A stretch of 64,000 nucleotides of DNA, taken from assembly GCF_029633865.1 (NCBI RefSeq), contig NC_079213.1:85552803-85616802 (forward strand), in the 5' to 3' direction. Of this stretch, positions 38,626 through 50,388 are shown one piece after another. This stretch comes from Lampris incognitus. Lineage: Eukaryota; Chordata; Actinopteri; Lampriformes; Lampridae. Both the position numbers and the translations under genes were made by a program. The stretch's first letter is position 1, and the number at the start of each line of letters is the position of its first letter. The notes under the pieces are model-generated. The model was not told the DNA's origin, ran no database searches, and saw only the letters and a program-made list of their open reading frames with translations.

Positions 38626-39316
38626 CACTGATCAGCCAAAACATTAAAACCACTTGCCTAATATTTAGGTGCCCCTCGTGCCACCAAAACAGCTCTGACC
38701 CGTCGAGGCATGGACTGGCACACTGTAAAAATGGGCGCATTATCCTGCTGAAAGAGGCTACTGCCATCAAGGAATCCGTTGCCATGAAATGGTCATCACG
38801 GGCACTCTGACCGGTCTGTGGCTACGCAGCCCCATACGCAGTAGGGTGCGATACACTGTGTCCTGACACCTGTCTATCATAGCCGGCATTAACTTTTTCA
38901 GCAATTCGAGCTGCAGTAGCTCTTCTGAGGGATCGGACCAGATGGGTTAGCCTTCACTCCCCACATGCTTCAAAGAGCCTTGGGTGCCCATGATGCTGTC
39001 ACCCGTTCACCAGTTGTCCTTCCTTGGACCACTTTTGGTAGGTACTGACCACTGCATATTGGGAACACCTCATAAGACCTGCCGTTTTGGAGATGCTCCG
39101 ACCTAGTCATCTAGCCATCATAATTTGGCGCTTGTCAAAGTCGCTCAGATCCTTACGCTTGCTAATTTTTCCTGCTTCTAACACATCATCTTCGAGAACT
39201 GACTGTTCACTTGCTGCCTAATATATCCCACCCCTTGACAGGTGCCATTGCAATGAAAAAGAAAATAAAGCCATTCACTTACCTGTCAGTGGTTTCAATG
39301 TTTTGGCTGATTGGTG
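38626..39316. mobile_element. non-autonomous Tc1/mariner-type element with TA flanks
   Basis: The left terminus CACTGATCAGCCAAAACATT and the inverted right terminus CACCAATCAGCCAAAACATT are flanked by TA on both sides. The inner ends continue with AAAACCACTTG against GAAACCACTGA. The 691-base element has no transposase frame, but its length and termini match a repeat common in fish. Confidence 0.8.
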
Positions 39317-40161
39317 TATGTTTATGTGGCCTTTAACCATCTAACCTGTGCTTAATTGTATGACTATGTACAATGGCTATAAAAAGCGATCATGAAAAAG
39401 TAAATTCTCTCCTTTTGATGTCAGTTTGTTTTACATGGTAATGAAACCACAAGATAAACTACTGTAATAAAATTACACAAGAAAAACAATTTGTTAATTT
39501 GGGAAGGTGACTTAAAAGAAGTGGTCTATAAAAATACTTAATCGCAAATCCAAAAGGAAAAGAAATAGAATATTTGCAAATACAGATGAAGTAACTTCTG
39601 GATTGAATTATGGAATCGAACTGAAAAAAAAAGCTGTGGTGGAAAGTAGTCAATCAATGAGAAAATAAGGTAAATTATGTAAAAAAGAAAGATGTACAAT
39701 ATTAAATCATGAGATAAGCTTAAGAGTAGATGTGTGTGTGTGTGACAAAAATCAGAGATACAGGAAAGGAAAACAGTTGATTTTGAAAATGTTTTTTGGC
39801 ACCAAAATTGTAAAGAGGGCAAATATGTTTTCATAGCCACTGTGTGATCTGGGTAGCACAAAAACTCATTTCAGTATGGCTTTGCCTTTTCTACACATTG
39901 TGTTCTTGTGTGTTCTAGAGGAATCCATTCATTTGTTCATTGAAACAAAAGCTCAGTTCAAACTGACAGCAGGCACTGTCAGTACAGGGGTGGAATTTCC
40001 AAGGGTGCAGGTGGTGCTGTTGCGCCTGAGCCCGCAGCTTGTAGGGGGCCCGGGAAAACAGCAAGTTAAGTGAACTTTAAGCAAAGGCTCCATGCACCCG
40101 TTTTTACAAGGCACTGTTTCAAACCATAATTATTATTACTTAATATGGTAGTCTGGACCTA

Positions 40162-41060
40162 CAGTGGCTCCAGAAAGTATTCAGACTCCTTCACTTTTTG
40201 CACACTTTATCGTGTTGTGGATTTCAGTTTAAATGGAGAAAGCTTAACATTTTTGCCCATCAATCTACACTCAGTAACCTATAATGACAAAGTGAAAACA
40301 TGTTTTTAGAAATTTTAGCAAATTTATTAAAAATCAAAAACTGAAATCTGTCATTCATGTAAGTATTCAGACCCTTAATTCAGTACTTTGTATAGGCCTC
40401 TTTAGCAGCAATTACAGCTTTGAATCGTCTTGGGTAAGTCTCTACAAGTGTTGCACACCTGTATTTTTGCAGTTTATTCCATTCTACCTGGCAGATTCTC
40501 AAGCTCCGTCAGAGTGGTTGGGAAGCATCTCAACTGCCATCTTGAGGTCTCTCCACAGATGTTCTATAGGGTTTAAATCTGGGCTTTGGTTGTGCCACTC
40601 AAGGAAAGTCAGAGACTTGTCCAGAAGCCAGTCCAGCGTTGCCTTGGCTGTATGCTTCAGGTCATTGTTGTGCTGAAAGGCGAACCGTCGGCTCAGTCTG
40701 TCAGGTGCACTCTGGAGCAGGTTGTCATCAAGGACATCTCTGTAATTGGCTGCATTCATCCTTCCCTCACTTCTGACCAGTCTCCCTGTCCCTGCTGCTG
40801 AGAAGCACCCCCATAGTATGACGTTGCCACCACCATGTTTCACCGTAGGGATGGTATTAGCCAGGTGATAAGCAGTGCCTGGTGTTCGTCAGACGAAGTG
40901 CTTGGAGCATTGCCCAAAGAGTTAAATTTTTGTCTCATCAGACCAGATAATCTTTTTCCTTGTGCTCTCAGAGTCTTTTGAATGCTATTTGGTAATTCCC
41001 AAGTGGGTTGTCATATGCCTTTGATTCAAGAGTGGCTTTCGACACTTCTAGCTCAGAGAT
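40162..41060 (-). mobile_element. Tc1-like DNA transposon, right end lost
   Basis: It begins after TA with CAGTGGCTCCAGAAAGTATT and has an internal repeat of AAGTATTCAGACCCTTAATT, the IR/DR layout of Tc1-like elements. A minus-strand frame (40843-40499) encodes the C-terminal half of the transposase: [20 protein letters not shown], then [15 protein letters not shown]. In the middle block the usual DND-P-KH motif reads NND-L-KH, so a probably important Asp is Asn. The frame has lost its start and end. The right terminus was not found near 41060. Confidence 0.8.
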
Positions 41061-41289
41061 ACATGGCATAAGTCGCACATTAGGGAGCTCCTGCAGTCTA
41101 TTTTTCTTAACACCATTATGCACTTATAAGTTTTATATAACACTCATTTAACATAGTTACTTTGATTTTGATCACTAAAATGCTACCTAAGGTTAATAAA
41201 GGAGGAACCATCCTTCAGTCACACCTGTGGCCTGCAGTGCACGGTGCCTCCCCACCCCATAGTTGCGCTGTTCCACTGCCAGAGGCTAA

Positions 41290-42066
41290 GCGGCATGCTG
41301 CCTTTCACGACAGATATTACTGTACTCAAAACTGAACTTATCTCTACTCTTCACGATGATGTTGCAGCAATATTTAAAGCTGAGCTTCAAGCAGCTTTGG
41401 GCGATAATCTCATTTATTAAGACTGAACTGCTTGTTCTGAAAACGGAATTGTCTGGCAGCATATCCACTATGCAGTCAGATTTCATGGGACAAGAGGGCA
41501 CTGTAACAGAAATGGAGCAGTCTCTGTCTGCCTGCACTGATTACATTGTTACTCTTCAAACCAAAGCGGAACATTTGTCTAAAGAATCAAGTTGGAAAAC
41601 AAATGTGAGGATTTGGAGTCCAGAGCTCACCATCAGAACATCCAGACCTGCCTCATCCACTGCCAGCGTGTCTAACCTTCTGGAAGCTTTCACAGTCAAG
41701 AAAGAGCTGCTTTTGGACAGAGCTCACCATGCTCTGATGCCTAAACCGAAACCTGGTGGCTACCCCCACGCTATAGTGGTGAAGCTGCACTGTTAAATGT
41801 ATTGCGCCGATATCCTCAGGAAGGCGAGAGAACTACAATGGATAAAGTTACGAAACATGACCATCTCTGACTTTCTGAACCACACTGCCAAGACGGCATT
41901 GACCTGTGCTGCCTTCAAAGATTTCTGTTGTCAGTTACATGATATCGAGGGAGTCGGGCTCGGTCTTCTTCACCCAGCCCAGTTGCGCATCACCTATGGA
42001 GATGTGCAACGGGACTTCATGTTGCAAGAGGAGGCTAAGACATTCATCAGGATTATAACCAAGTAA
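41290..42066 (+). pseudogene. L1-like retrotransposon ORF1, broken
   Basis: Plus-strand frames resemble fish L1 ORF1, an RNA-binding coiled-coil protein. There is a heptad-rich start (TEMEQSLSACTDYIVTLQTK), frame changes near 41590-41680, then LLDRAHHALMPKPKPGGYPH and AIVVKLHC. An in-frame TAA (41794-41796) interrupts it, and the same frame continues with YCADILRKARELQW and the C-terminal domain to 42066. No ORF2 follows, so this is an isolated fragment. Confidence 0.75.
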
Positions 42067-42164
42067 AGACACTGCATGTTTACTTTTTGTGATGCTAGTT
42101 TCAGCACCATATCTTTCAAGTTTGATCCACATCTCCTGGTGAGTTAATCAACATAGCATACCAT

Positions 42165-42345
42165 AAGATCAGAATTATGTGTATTTGGCCATGTAGGTTT
42201 GTACATACATGGAATTTGACTCCGGTTTCATGGCTCTCTGTGTACTTAACATAGAATATTAACACAACAATCTTCAGATATATACACAAGGATTGACTTA
42301 TACAGGTGAAATAAGAGGTGATAAGGTGCAATGGTTTTAGAGAAT
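42165..42345 (-). repeat. LINE 3' tail fragment
   Basis: It shares TTTGACTCCGGTTTCATGGC and CAATCTTCAGATATATACAC with the tail at 8044-8235, same orientation. Confidence 0.7.
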
Positions 42346-42438
42346 GCTTTGTTTTTTCCATTCTCACCAGGGCATTGGCTGTTTATGAGAACAGAACAGA
42401 TACAGTTGGCATTGTATTTTTCTCTTATTACTTATTTC

Positions 42439-44984
42439 ACTTAAACCAGGGGTGTACACAATTTTTTGACTCGTGAGCTACTTTTAAAATGACCAGGTCA
42501 AAATGATCTACTCATATTAAAAATAATAATAATATAAATACTCAATACATGTTTTACATATATGTGAACATTTATATGCAGTGTGTGTATTTATATACAT
42601 GTTGTGTTACATATACAGTATTGCAATGGATTTGCATTTATATTGAACCTTACACAGGCAATAATCACACCAAGCATTTGCTACTACACTATGTTGAAAT
42701 TGCATCACTGCATGAACCTTTACAGCTGTGTTAAATTGTTAAATAGATTTGTGATCTCTACCTCTCTACTCTGAGGATGACCTGCACTGGAGGGAGTCAG
42801 ACAGGGTTGCATAGTTCGGACAGTAGCTGCTGGTAGCCAGCCTCAAGCAGTCCTCCAAATGATCATCTGTCATGGTGGAACGGTATTTGGACTTGATAAT
42901 CTTCATGTGAGAAAAGGCTGACACACACACATAAGTAGAGCCGAATAATGCCGTCAAGGAGGTTGCGCATTTCCTCATGTTTGGGTACTTGTCCTCTGTA
43001 AGTAAGTTCCAAAACTCTCCATGCGCCCTGGACTTAAGCTGAATGTCAGCCTGTACTGTCAGCATCTCATCCTCCACTGCAGACGAGTTCAGCTGAAACA
43101 GTGTTGCCATTTTTGAGGCGAGAGAATCCACCTCTGTATCTTCCCCAAATGGGCAGCACATAAATGTAGCGATTGGCTCGAGCAAAGCAAAGTCTTGAAG
43201 CCGTTTGTCAAAGTCTGACCGGACATTTTCAATCTGCTCTGTGTAGCATGCACTGTCAAGTTGTGCACACGCCCTCCCTTGCTTCTCCAGCTCTGCTGCG
43301 AGGTTTCGCAAGTTTCCCAAATCACAGCGCTGCAACTTTGAGGACAGAAGTTGCATTTTCCGTTTGAAAGCGTTAACTGAGCTGATCATGTTTACCACGC
43401 TTTTGTCTTCCTTGCAGCTCTAAATTAAGCTCGTTCAACATGTTGGTTAAATCGGTTAAAAACGCCAAGTCTAGCAGCCACTGATTGTCATTAAGTTGCT
43501 TGTGTTCCGCATGTTTAGTGATAAGGAGAAACTCCTTAATCTCCGGACAGAGCTCTCGAAATCTCTGCAAGAATCTCCCTCTACTAAGCCATCTCACGTC
43601 AGTGTGTAGCAAGAGGTCAGAGTAGTTACAGTCAGCCTCTTCCAAATGTGTACCAAACAACCGTCTTTGAAGAGACCTCGCTCGAGTAGAACAGGCGGGT
43701 TTGGTTGCCACATCCATGACCTCTTTCATGTTTAGCATTTTTGTGCATAATGCTTGTTGGTGTATTATGCAATGGTAATTAAGGAAGTCCAGGAAAGCAT
43801 CGTCCTCCCTGCACTTGGCAATAAATCCATTCGAGCGGCCCACCATAGCAGGCGCACCGTCCGTGGTGATTGACACCAGTTTACACACTGGGAGCTGGAT
43901 TTTATCCACAAAGTTTTTGAAGATCTGAAAAATGTCCTCTCCCCGCGTGTGTTCCTTCATGGGTAGTATTGTTAACAGCTCCTCTTTTGCGGTCATATCT
44001 TGAAACACCATCCGAATGAAAATGCACAATTGGGCCGTATCACTTATGTCCATAGACTCGTCCAATTGTAGCGAGAAACACTCGCAGTCCACGATGTCCC
44101 TCCAAAGCTGCTGTGTCAAATCATCGCCCATCACTTCACAGCGCCTTGTGACGGAATTTCTTGATAACTGGAGAGCTTTGATTGAAGATATTATTTCTGA
44201 TTTGTTTTTAAAGTCCCGAAACAACGAATCTGCTGCCTCAAGGAAGGCCTCTTTCATCATCTCTCCATCTTGGAAGGCCTTCTTATGCTTAATGATGGAG
44301 TGACTCACCCGTAAAGATGCTTCGGTGGCTGCCTTTGCCTTTGAATGCAGCTGCGGGAAAAGTGACTGCTGGGCGATTAACTGCGATTTTAGTTCCCTCA
44401 CCTTTCTCTTTCTCAGCTCGCTTTTCAGTCATTGTCATAGTTTTTATGAACAGTTCGAAAGTGCCTCTCCACATTTCCTTTTTTTGGGATAGCAATGCTA
44501 GACTGACAGATGAGACAAACGCATTTGGAATAAGACATGGTAAAAAAAAAAGAGTCCTCCTCCCATTCCACATGGAAATGGTGTTTTTTGTTTCTTGCTA
44601 GGTCCGGCTCCCCCACTCATTTTTGTTTTGTTTCACTTTTTAGTAGAGTTTTTTTTAGAGAGTTGAACTAGCTAGCTCGATGCAGTTCTGCATTAGCTCA
44701 CGTTGTGGGCATGTGAACTGCAAGGCACATTAGAGAAGGGCTCTGGTTGTTATGGTAACCTAATGTAACAAAGTTTTAGGTTCCGCTCTAGAATCTTTGG
44801 TTTTAGGCAACAGCAGACTGGCCGTCCTTTACGTCAATCAAAAGGCAAATGCCAAATGGAGGACAGATGATAGGCTAATGTCTTAAAAAAAAGGGTTTTT
44901 GGAATGTCATGGAGATCTACCAGCACTGCCTTCGCGATCTACTGGTCGATCGCGATCGACGTAGTGGGCAGCCCTGGCTTAAAC
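42439..44984 (-). mobile_element. hAT (Charlie-type) DNA transposon, complete ends
   Basis: The element proper is 42447-44976 (2530 bases). Its ends are CAGGGGTGTACAC and, inverted, CAGGGCTGCCCAC. They are flanked by ACTTAAAC (42439-42446) and GCTTAAAC (44977-44984), an 8-base target duplication with one mismatch, the hAT hallmark. Inside is one minus-strand transposase gene with two frameshifts. The single-copy TSD and few lesions point to a relatively young insertion in faf1 intron 2. Confidence 0.92.
42766..44616 (-). pseudogene. hAT transposase, two frameshifts
   Basis: About 610 codons cover a complete transposase. The N-terminus has a zinc finger (CVCLICQSSIAIPKKGNVER, then HFRTVH). 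The catalytic part includes FSLQLDESMDISDTAQLCIF, VSITTDGAPAMVG, NYHCIIHQQALCTK and DVRWLSRGRFLQRF. The C-terminal dimerisation region includes STYVCVSAFSHMKIIKSKYR. It resembles the transposase type from which GTF2IRD2-tail and ZBED/FAM200-like host proteins derive. Frame changes occur near 44430 (after HKNYDND) and near 43390 (after LELQGRQK), the latter consistent with one lost base. Otherwise no stop interrupts it. Confidence 0.9.
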
Positions 44985-45369
44985 CAACTTGTTTACTGTA
45001 TTGATATAGTTTATTACCTGTCCCTTGGAACAAATGGGCCAGGGCTTTACATCCTTTACGTCAATGTTCCTGTTACACCTGATGTTTTGCTTATGTTAAT
45101 AATGCTGTTTTGCTATAAAACAGGTTAAGATACCTCAGTCAGTATTTTTCCTGGTTTTCAATATTATTTGTACTATTTATCTTTTTTTTTAATCATATTT
45201 GGTATTATGGGGAGTTATTTTCATATTGTATTAACTACATCAATTTTAGGCTACTTGTGCCTAAATGTTTCACGCTTTTTACACAGCATCAGTTCCATTA
45301 AGCTAATGTTTTATTTAGGATCACAACAACTTGATTATTTTATTGTGAAATAGACCTTTCTTTGGTAGG

Positions 45370-45610
45370 TTTAACTACTACTAGTACTTTCGGCTGCTCC
45401 CATTAGGGGTCACCACAACGGATCATCCGTTTCCATTTCTTCCTGTCCTCTGCGTCTTCCTCTGTCACACCAGCCACCTGCATGTCCTCCCTCACCACAT
45501 CCATAAACCTCCTCTTTGGCCTTCCTCTTTTCCTCTTCCCTGGCAGCTCCATATTCAGCATCCTTCTCCCAATATACCCAGCATCTCCTCCACACATGTC
45601 CATGCTATCT
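45370..45610 (-). mobile_element. RTE-type LINE, 3' terminal fragment
   Basis: The minus strand encodes YIGRRMLNMELPGKRKRGRP and VAGVTEEDAEDRKKWKRMIR, followed by CGDP and the tail GGGAGCAGCCGAAAG. It is the same family as the copy near 38.1 kb. Confidence 0.88.
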
Positions 45611-46247
45611 CAATCTTGCCTTTGGTAGGTTGAACACCCTTGTTTTTTTTTTTTTTAAATTTTATTTTCTTGCCTTATTACCGATTTATAGGTCATGGTG
45701 CCTTTAGGTTACTATATTATATCGCTTGTCTTTTCAGTAGTTGCTGTACTGATTCACACTGTTAGTTTCTTGTGCCTTACACTTAACATTTAAAGTTCAC
45801 TGCTCTGCAGGGATTTACCTTTCAGATTTAGCTACTTAGTCGAAAGCACCACTCAGAAGGATTGCTCCTGTCGGAGTCTGTACTGCTGTTCCTATCGTTT
45901 GGGTATGGAGACACTTGATGTGCAGGTGTGGGGAGGGTTTGGGTGGGCTCTTGGTGTTGGGTTATGTTTCTGTATTCATTTTTTTATTTGTACTATTCCA
46001 CATTTTCCCTTACCTTCTTTCCCTTTTTTAAGGGGACTCAGTCGCTTGCTTTTCCCTTCTTTCATTTCCTATTCAAGTGACAGCTTTAATGACCAACACT
46101 AATTCACAAAATCTGGACAGTGGATCTTGTATCGAGTTCTTGAGCAGGAATGTATGAACGGTCTGGTTAAACGGCCAAAGATATGCTCTCGTCTCAAACG
46201 TTTAAATACTGACATAGTATCTTATAGGAAACACATTTATGTGATGG

Positions 46248-46575
46248 GGGGGGGCATGATGGCCCAGTGGCTAGCACTGTTGCCTCACAGCAAGAAGTGC
46301 CTGGGTTCGAACCCCAGGCCATCCGAGATCCTTTCTGTGTGGAGTTTGCATGTTCTCCCTGTGTCCCGTGTCTGCGTGGGTTTCCTCTGGGGATACGGTT
46401 TCCTCCCACCCTCAAAAAAAAAAAGAAGAGAAAAAAGACATGTATGTTGGGGTTGATACTGCTGTCTGTGCCCATGACCAAGGCAATATGAAGAAATAAC
46501 TGGAGTTGGTCCCTGGGTGCTGCACGGCGGCTGCCCACTGCTCCTAGCTACACAGTTAGGATGGGTTAAATGCAG
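46248..46575 (+). repeat. tRNA-derived SINE, interrupted by the BEL/Pao element
   Basis: The head has ATGGCCCAGTGGCTAGCACT (box-A-like) and GGGTTCGAACCCC (box B), then the conserved body with GTGGAGTTTGCATGTTCTCC and GTGTCTGCGTGGGTTTCCTC. The lower part ends GGCTGCCCACTGCTCC and GGATGGGTTAAATGCAG. There the BEL LTR starts. The expected remaining tail (GAGTGAATTTCATTGTATAG) is found on the far side of the LTR nest at 56862-56935, which shows the LTR element landed in this SINE. Confidence 0.75.
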
Positions 46576-47909
46576 TATAAAAATGGCTATGCCTGTGTGT
46601 GTGTGTTTTTCCCCGTATCGCCTTGCCTGATGATGCTCTTTGCATGTGAACTGTGCCCACTAACACAACAGTGAGTGAGACATCCAGATGATGGCAAGAC
46701 CTCACTTACCTTGGATCATGGTGTTGTCCAATGGACATTTCGTTTAACGTGTATCCATGTAATGTGAGATTAATATTCTTTCATGTTTCTGTTAAACACT
46801 GTTAGTGTTTGTATTTAGCCACGATCGTAGTCTTTTTTTTTTTGGGACCCCCCCCCCTTTTTTTTTTTTTCTTCTCCCTGGTTGTACATGGCCAAGGACC
46901 CCACTCTTTCGAGCCGTCCTGGTCGCTGTACCACCCCTTTTGCCGAGCCGGGGAGGGTGGCAGACTACCACATGCCTCCTCCCATAAATGTGGAGTCGCC
47001 AGTCCCTTCTTTTCACCTGACAGTGAGGAGTTTCGCCAGGGAGACATAGCATGTGGGAGGATCATGCTATCCCCCCTCCCCCCCAAACAGGCGCCCCGAT
47101 CGACCAGAGGAGGTGCTAATGCAGCGACCACGACACATACCCACATCTGGCTTCCCACCCGCAGACACGGCCAATTGTGTCTATAGGGACGCCCGACCAA
47201 GTTGGAGGTAACGCAGGGATTCAAACCGTTGATCCCTGTGTTGGTAGACAACAGAATAGACCGCCATGCCACCCGGACGCCCTTCCACGATCGTATTCCG
47301 CAGAGTTAGTTGTAATTTCCATCCGTTTACGTGACATGATTCGGAGCTAGCCACTAGCTTGCAATATACTGCATTCTGCTAGCTACTGTTTCTGTGAATT
47401 GCGGTTGCTAATTTTCTGTTGTTTATACCCTTGTACACTGAATGCTCATTGTTTAGTGACTGTTACAGTGACTGTCATTCATATATTGTAGTTTGAATGT
47501 TTATTCAGTGTTTGCTAATTGCTAGCCTGTTACTCTTGTCATTATTAGCCTTTAGCTCTGCATGCTAACTGTTAACGGTGTATTAGCCCTTCGCGCTGCA
47601 TGCTAGCTGCTATCTGTGTAGATGCCCATGTCTAGCATATGTTTGCCGTTGCTGTCTATGCTGTTGCTGTCTATGCTAGAATTTCCATTACTAATCAGTC
47701 TGTATTGTTGTCTTATTGTTACAGAACCACACACATACACCCTTTTATGTATCGACCCCCTTTGAGATAGATAAAGAGCCTAAACTCTGGACCTGGACTC
47801 TGCATCTCCTTTTTCCACACTCTCACCCGAACACAAAAGTAGTGTCCTAACCCAACACCCTGAAGTGATTGCTGCCACACCTGTGGATCCATATACATTC
47901 TCACACACA
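46576..47909 (+). repeat. 5' LTR of the BEL/Pao element, split by a SINE
   Basis: It is a direct repeat of 51984-52707 plus 56707-56861. Shared landmarks are TATAAAAATGGCT at the start, CACTAACACAACAGTGAGTG, CATGATTCGGAGCTAGCC, CTCTGCATGCTAACTGTTAA and, at the end, CCATATACATTCTCACACAC. Without the SINE it is about 870 bases, close to the 3' copy (about 880). Divergence between copies is modest but clear, with small indels. Confidence 0.85.
46830..47284 (-). repeat. tRNA-derived SINE inserted in the 5' LTR
   Basis: It is flanked by an 11-base target duplication CCACGATCGTA (46819-46829 and 47285-47295). Read on the minus strand it starts GGGCGTCCGGGTGGCATGGC, has a box-B-like GGTTTGAATCCC, and ends in an A-run. 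It is the same family as the copies at 57932 and 61747. Confidence 0.88.
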
Positions 47910-47914
47910 ATTTT

Positions 47915-47929
47915 TGGTCCTTCGAGCCG
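47915..47929 (+). promoter_or_regulatory. primer binding site, tRNA-Tyr type
   Basis: TGGTCCTTCGAGCCG is complementary to the 3' end of vertebrate tRNA-Tyr including CCA, and starts five bases after the 5' LTR. It would prime minus-strand DNA synthesis. The next bases diverge by one missing G. Confidence 0.7.
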
Positions 47930-48599
47930 AATCCAAGAAACCACATCAGCCCAAGATGTTCGGGCCAGATGAGAGAGTCCTGGAACAAGATGTGGACTGC
48001 CCATGCAGATGTTGCTACCTGCCATTATATCTTCAGGACTATGAGGTCAGTTATGCTATTAGGCACTGCATTCTTGTTGATGAACAGGACAGACAGACTA
48101 CTTCCTCTGATATTCTCAGATGTACATAGAATCAGAGAAGGGAGTGACCAACTGCGATGAGATGTGCAACACCTTACAGACTTGATCTCTAGCTCTCCTG
48201 TACTAGCCTTCCCAGTATGCCAGATCACGGCCCAGACACCATGAGGAGATGTTATTCACACCTGCGCCCAGTAAGCTGACACCATATAGTGGTCATCAGG
48301 ACCTATGTCAGTGTGAAAGTACTCCACAGGTGTCATTCAGTGATGAGTCTCTACACCCACAAGGCAGCCAGCGTGATCCAATTACGGAGCTCAGTGACAG
48401 TCTAAAGGGAGCAGGGCTGTCAGGTCAGCGTGCAGCACATTCACCAGCAACTTCAGCTGAGTCATCCCCCTTTTACAAAGACTTCCCTCCACAAACACCA
48501 GAGAGTAGATAGTCCCCTCCGCCTCAAGGCTCAAGTACATTGGAGCGGTTGCAGCTGCATCACCCAGAAGGCAAGAGACTGCCCTCCACCTGGAGCTGT

Positions 48600-49060
48600 T
48601 CACCATCATTCTGTCAATAGCTACCGCCCCTTTCATGATGCTACATTAAGTCAGCTAGACGGCAGGTATCGTTCTCATCCTGATGATGCCTATCGTTGCC
48701 ATGACAGTCTCCACCTGCGTGATGACAGATACCACTCTCAGCATGGGGCTGCCTACTGCCAGCCTGACAATGGCTACCCGCCTCCACATGGTGCTTCATA
48801 CCATCATCCTTATGACACGGTTTGCCCTCTGCCTCGATGATGCCTATTCTCCCCATGGTGACAGCCACAGTCACCATGCTGCGTTTTATCGACGGCCTAG
48901 TTTGAGAGCCCATCATGATGATTGCTACTATTGGAAAGATGGCAGAAATCATCCTGTTGTTCGTAGAAGCCGCCCTGAGGATCACTATCATCATGCTTAT
49001 GTGGCTGCTATTATGGGCATGATGATCAGTACTGTTACCCACATGATCACCTGCATCCAG
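48600..49060 (+). repeat. degenerate His/Asp/Tyr-rich repeat in gag
   Basis: Both frames used here (48430-48840, then 48683-49192) consist of repeated units such as DDRYHSQHGAAYCQP and DNGYPPPHGASYHHP. The frame must change near 48840, so the segment is broken. Function unknown; it precedes the conserved gag core. Confidence 0.55.
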
Positions 49061-49164
49061 TTTGACGGCCTCAGGCTCCAGCCCTATTCAGCAGACACCC
49101 ACAGTGAGACACCCATTGTGGACCTAAGCCAACGACCCCCAACTTTGTACATGAGGATCCACGT

Positions 49165-50079
49165 GAGTTTGCAAAATTTAAGCTTGCATTAGACAACATA
49201 CTCCCACCTGATGCCCCAGAGTGCTTCAAGTTTCAGATATTGACAGATCACCTGAAATGTGAAGAAGCACTGCTTATTGTTGATTCGTACAGCAACGGGC
49301 TATTCCCATTCAGTGACACCATGAGAGCAGTCAATGAAATGTACGGTCAACCTCAACATCTGGCCTTAAAGCGGATCTCCAATCTGATGGATGGACCCAA
49401 CATCAAGAGTGGTGACATCAGAGCCTTCAAGTCATTTGCCCTCCAAGTCTGTGCACCAGTGGGCATGCTGCACCAGTTGGGAGACCAGGGCTGGACAGAG
49501 TTGAAGTGTGGCTCACATGTATCTCACCTCTTAGCTAAGTTGCCACACGACCGAAGAACCAATTTCCAGAGATTTGTGAATCCCATCCACACTCCTATTT
49601 CAACGCTGCTTGACCTGGCTGATTGGCTGCAGTATGAGGTACGTGTACAGGTGAATGGAGACCGGTACTGTAGTAACTCAGATAAAGAGAAGCAAGCTCC
49701 ACACAGAGACTGGCGAACTGGGTACAAGTCTACGAAGACTACTACTGTTCTCCATGGTAGTGAGCAGAAGGAAAAGTCAGAGAAAGTCATGACTGTATCT
49801 GCAGTGGATGCAACACAGGAAAAGCCAAAGAAGTACTGTCCCTTCTGTGAATCTGTGCGGCCCTTCTGTGAATCTGTGCAGCACTACATGAATAGTGTAG
49901 CAACTTCAAACTCTTGTCAAAGGCGCAGAAGACAGAGTGGATCAAGAGGAACAAGAGGTGCTGGAGATGCGGCCTTGAACACCAAGCGGCAAAGTGTACC
50001 CTCAAGACCAAGTGCAAACGGTGTGAACGAAAGCACCTTGAGGTTCTTCATAAGGTCAATACCAGCCAAAATGCCATAG
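49165..50079 (+). pseudogene. BEL/Pao gag core
   Basis: An open frame covers the conserved structural gag region of BEL/Pao elements: CFKFQILTDHLKCEEALLIV, YSNGLFPFSDTM, YGQPQHLALKRISNLMD, LKCGSHVSHLLAKLPHDRR and DLADWLQYEVRVQ. Near 49845-49890 a 21-base unit (FCESV) is duplicated in tandem. The frame leaves the knuckle/protease frame near 49905 and ends at 50079, so gag and protease are now in different frames. Confidence 0.85.
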
Positions 50080-50375
50080 CATCTGGTAAGCCCAAAGCGG
50101 CTGAAGAAAGCACTTGCTCGGTAAGTTCTATCTTGGAGGCGCTGTACCAAGATCGGCCGACAAGCAACAGTCAGGTGCCAATCAAGCTGAGTTCTATTAA
50201 CCTTCAGAGCAGCAACAAGGTACTTGAAACCTATGCTATATTGGATGATGGTTCAGAGTGCACCATAGTCCTATGCGAAGCTGCTGATCGCTTGAGCCTT
50301 CATGGGGAAGCTGAAGACCTGGCACTCCACACTGTCCGGCAAGAGGTTCATATCATCCATGGAGCCACAGTATAA
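49905..50375 (+). pseudogene. BEL/Pao CCHC knuckles and aspartic protease
   Basis: In the third frame, KRCWRCGLEHQAAKC and KCKRCERKHLEVLH form the zinc knuckles. They are followed by a protease-like segment with YAILDDGSECTIVL, where Asp-Asp-Gly-Ser takes the place of the usual Asp-Thr/Ser-Gly of retropepsins, as is common in this group. The frame ends at 50375, far short of a full protease-reverse transcriptase polyprotein. Confidence 0.8.
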
Positions 50376-50388
50376 TTTTCTGTAGCTC

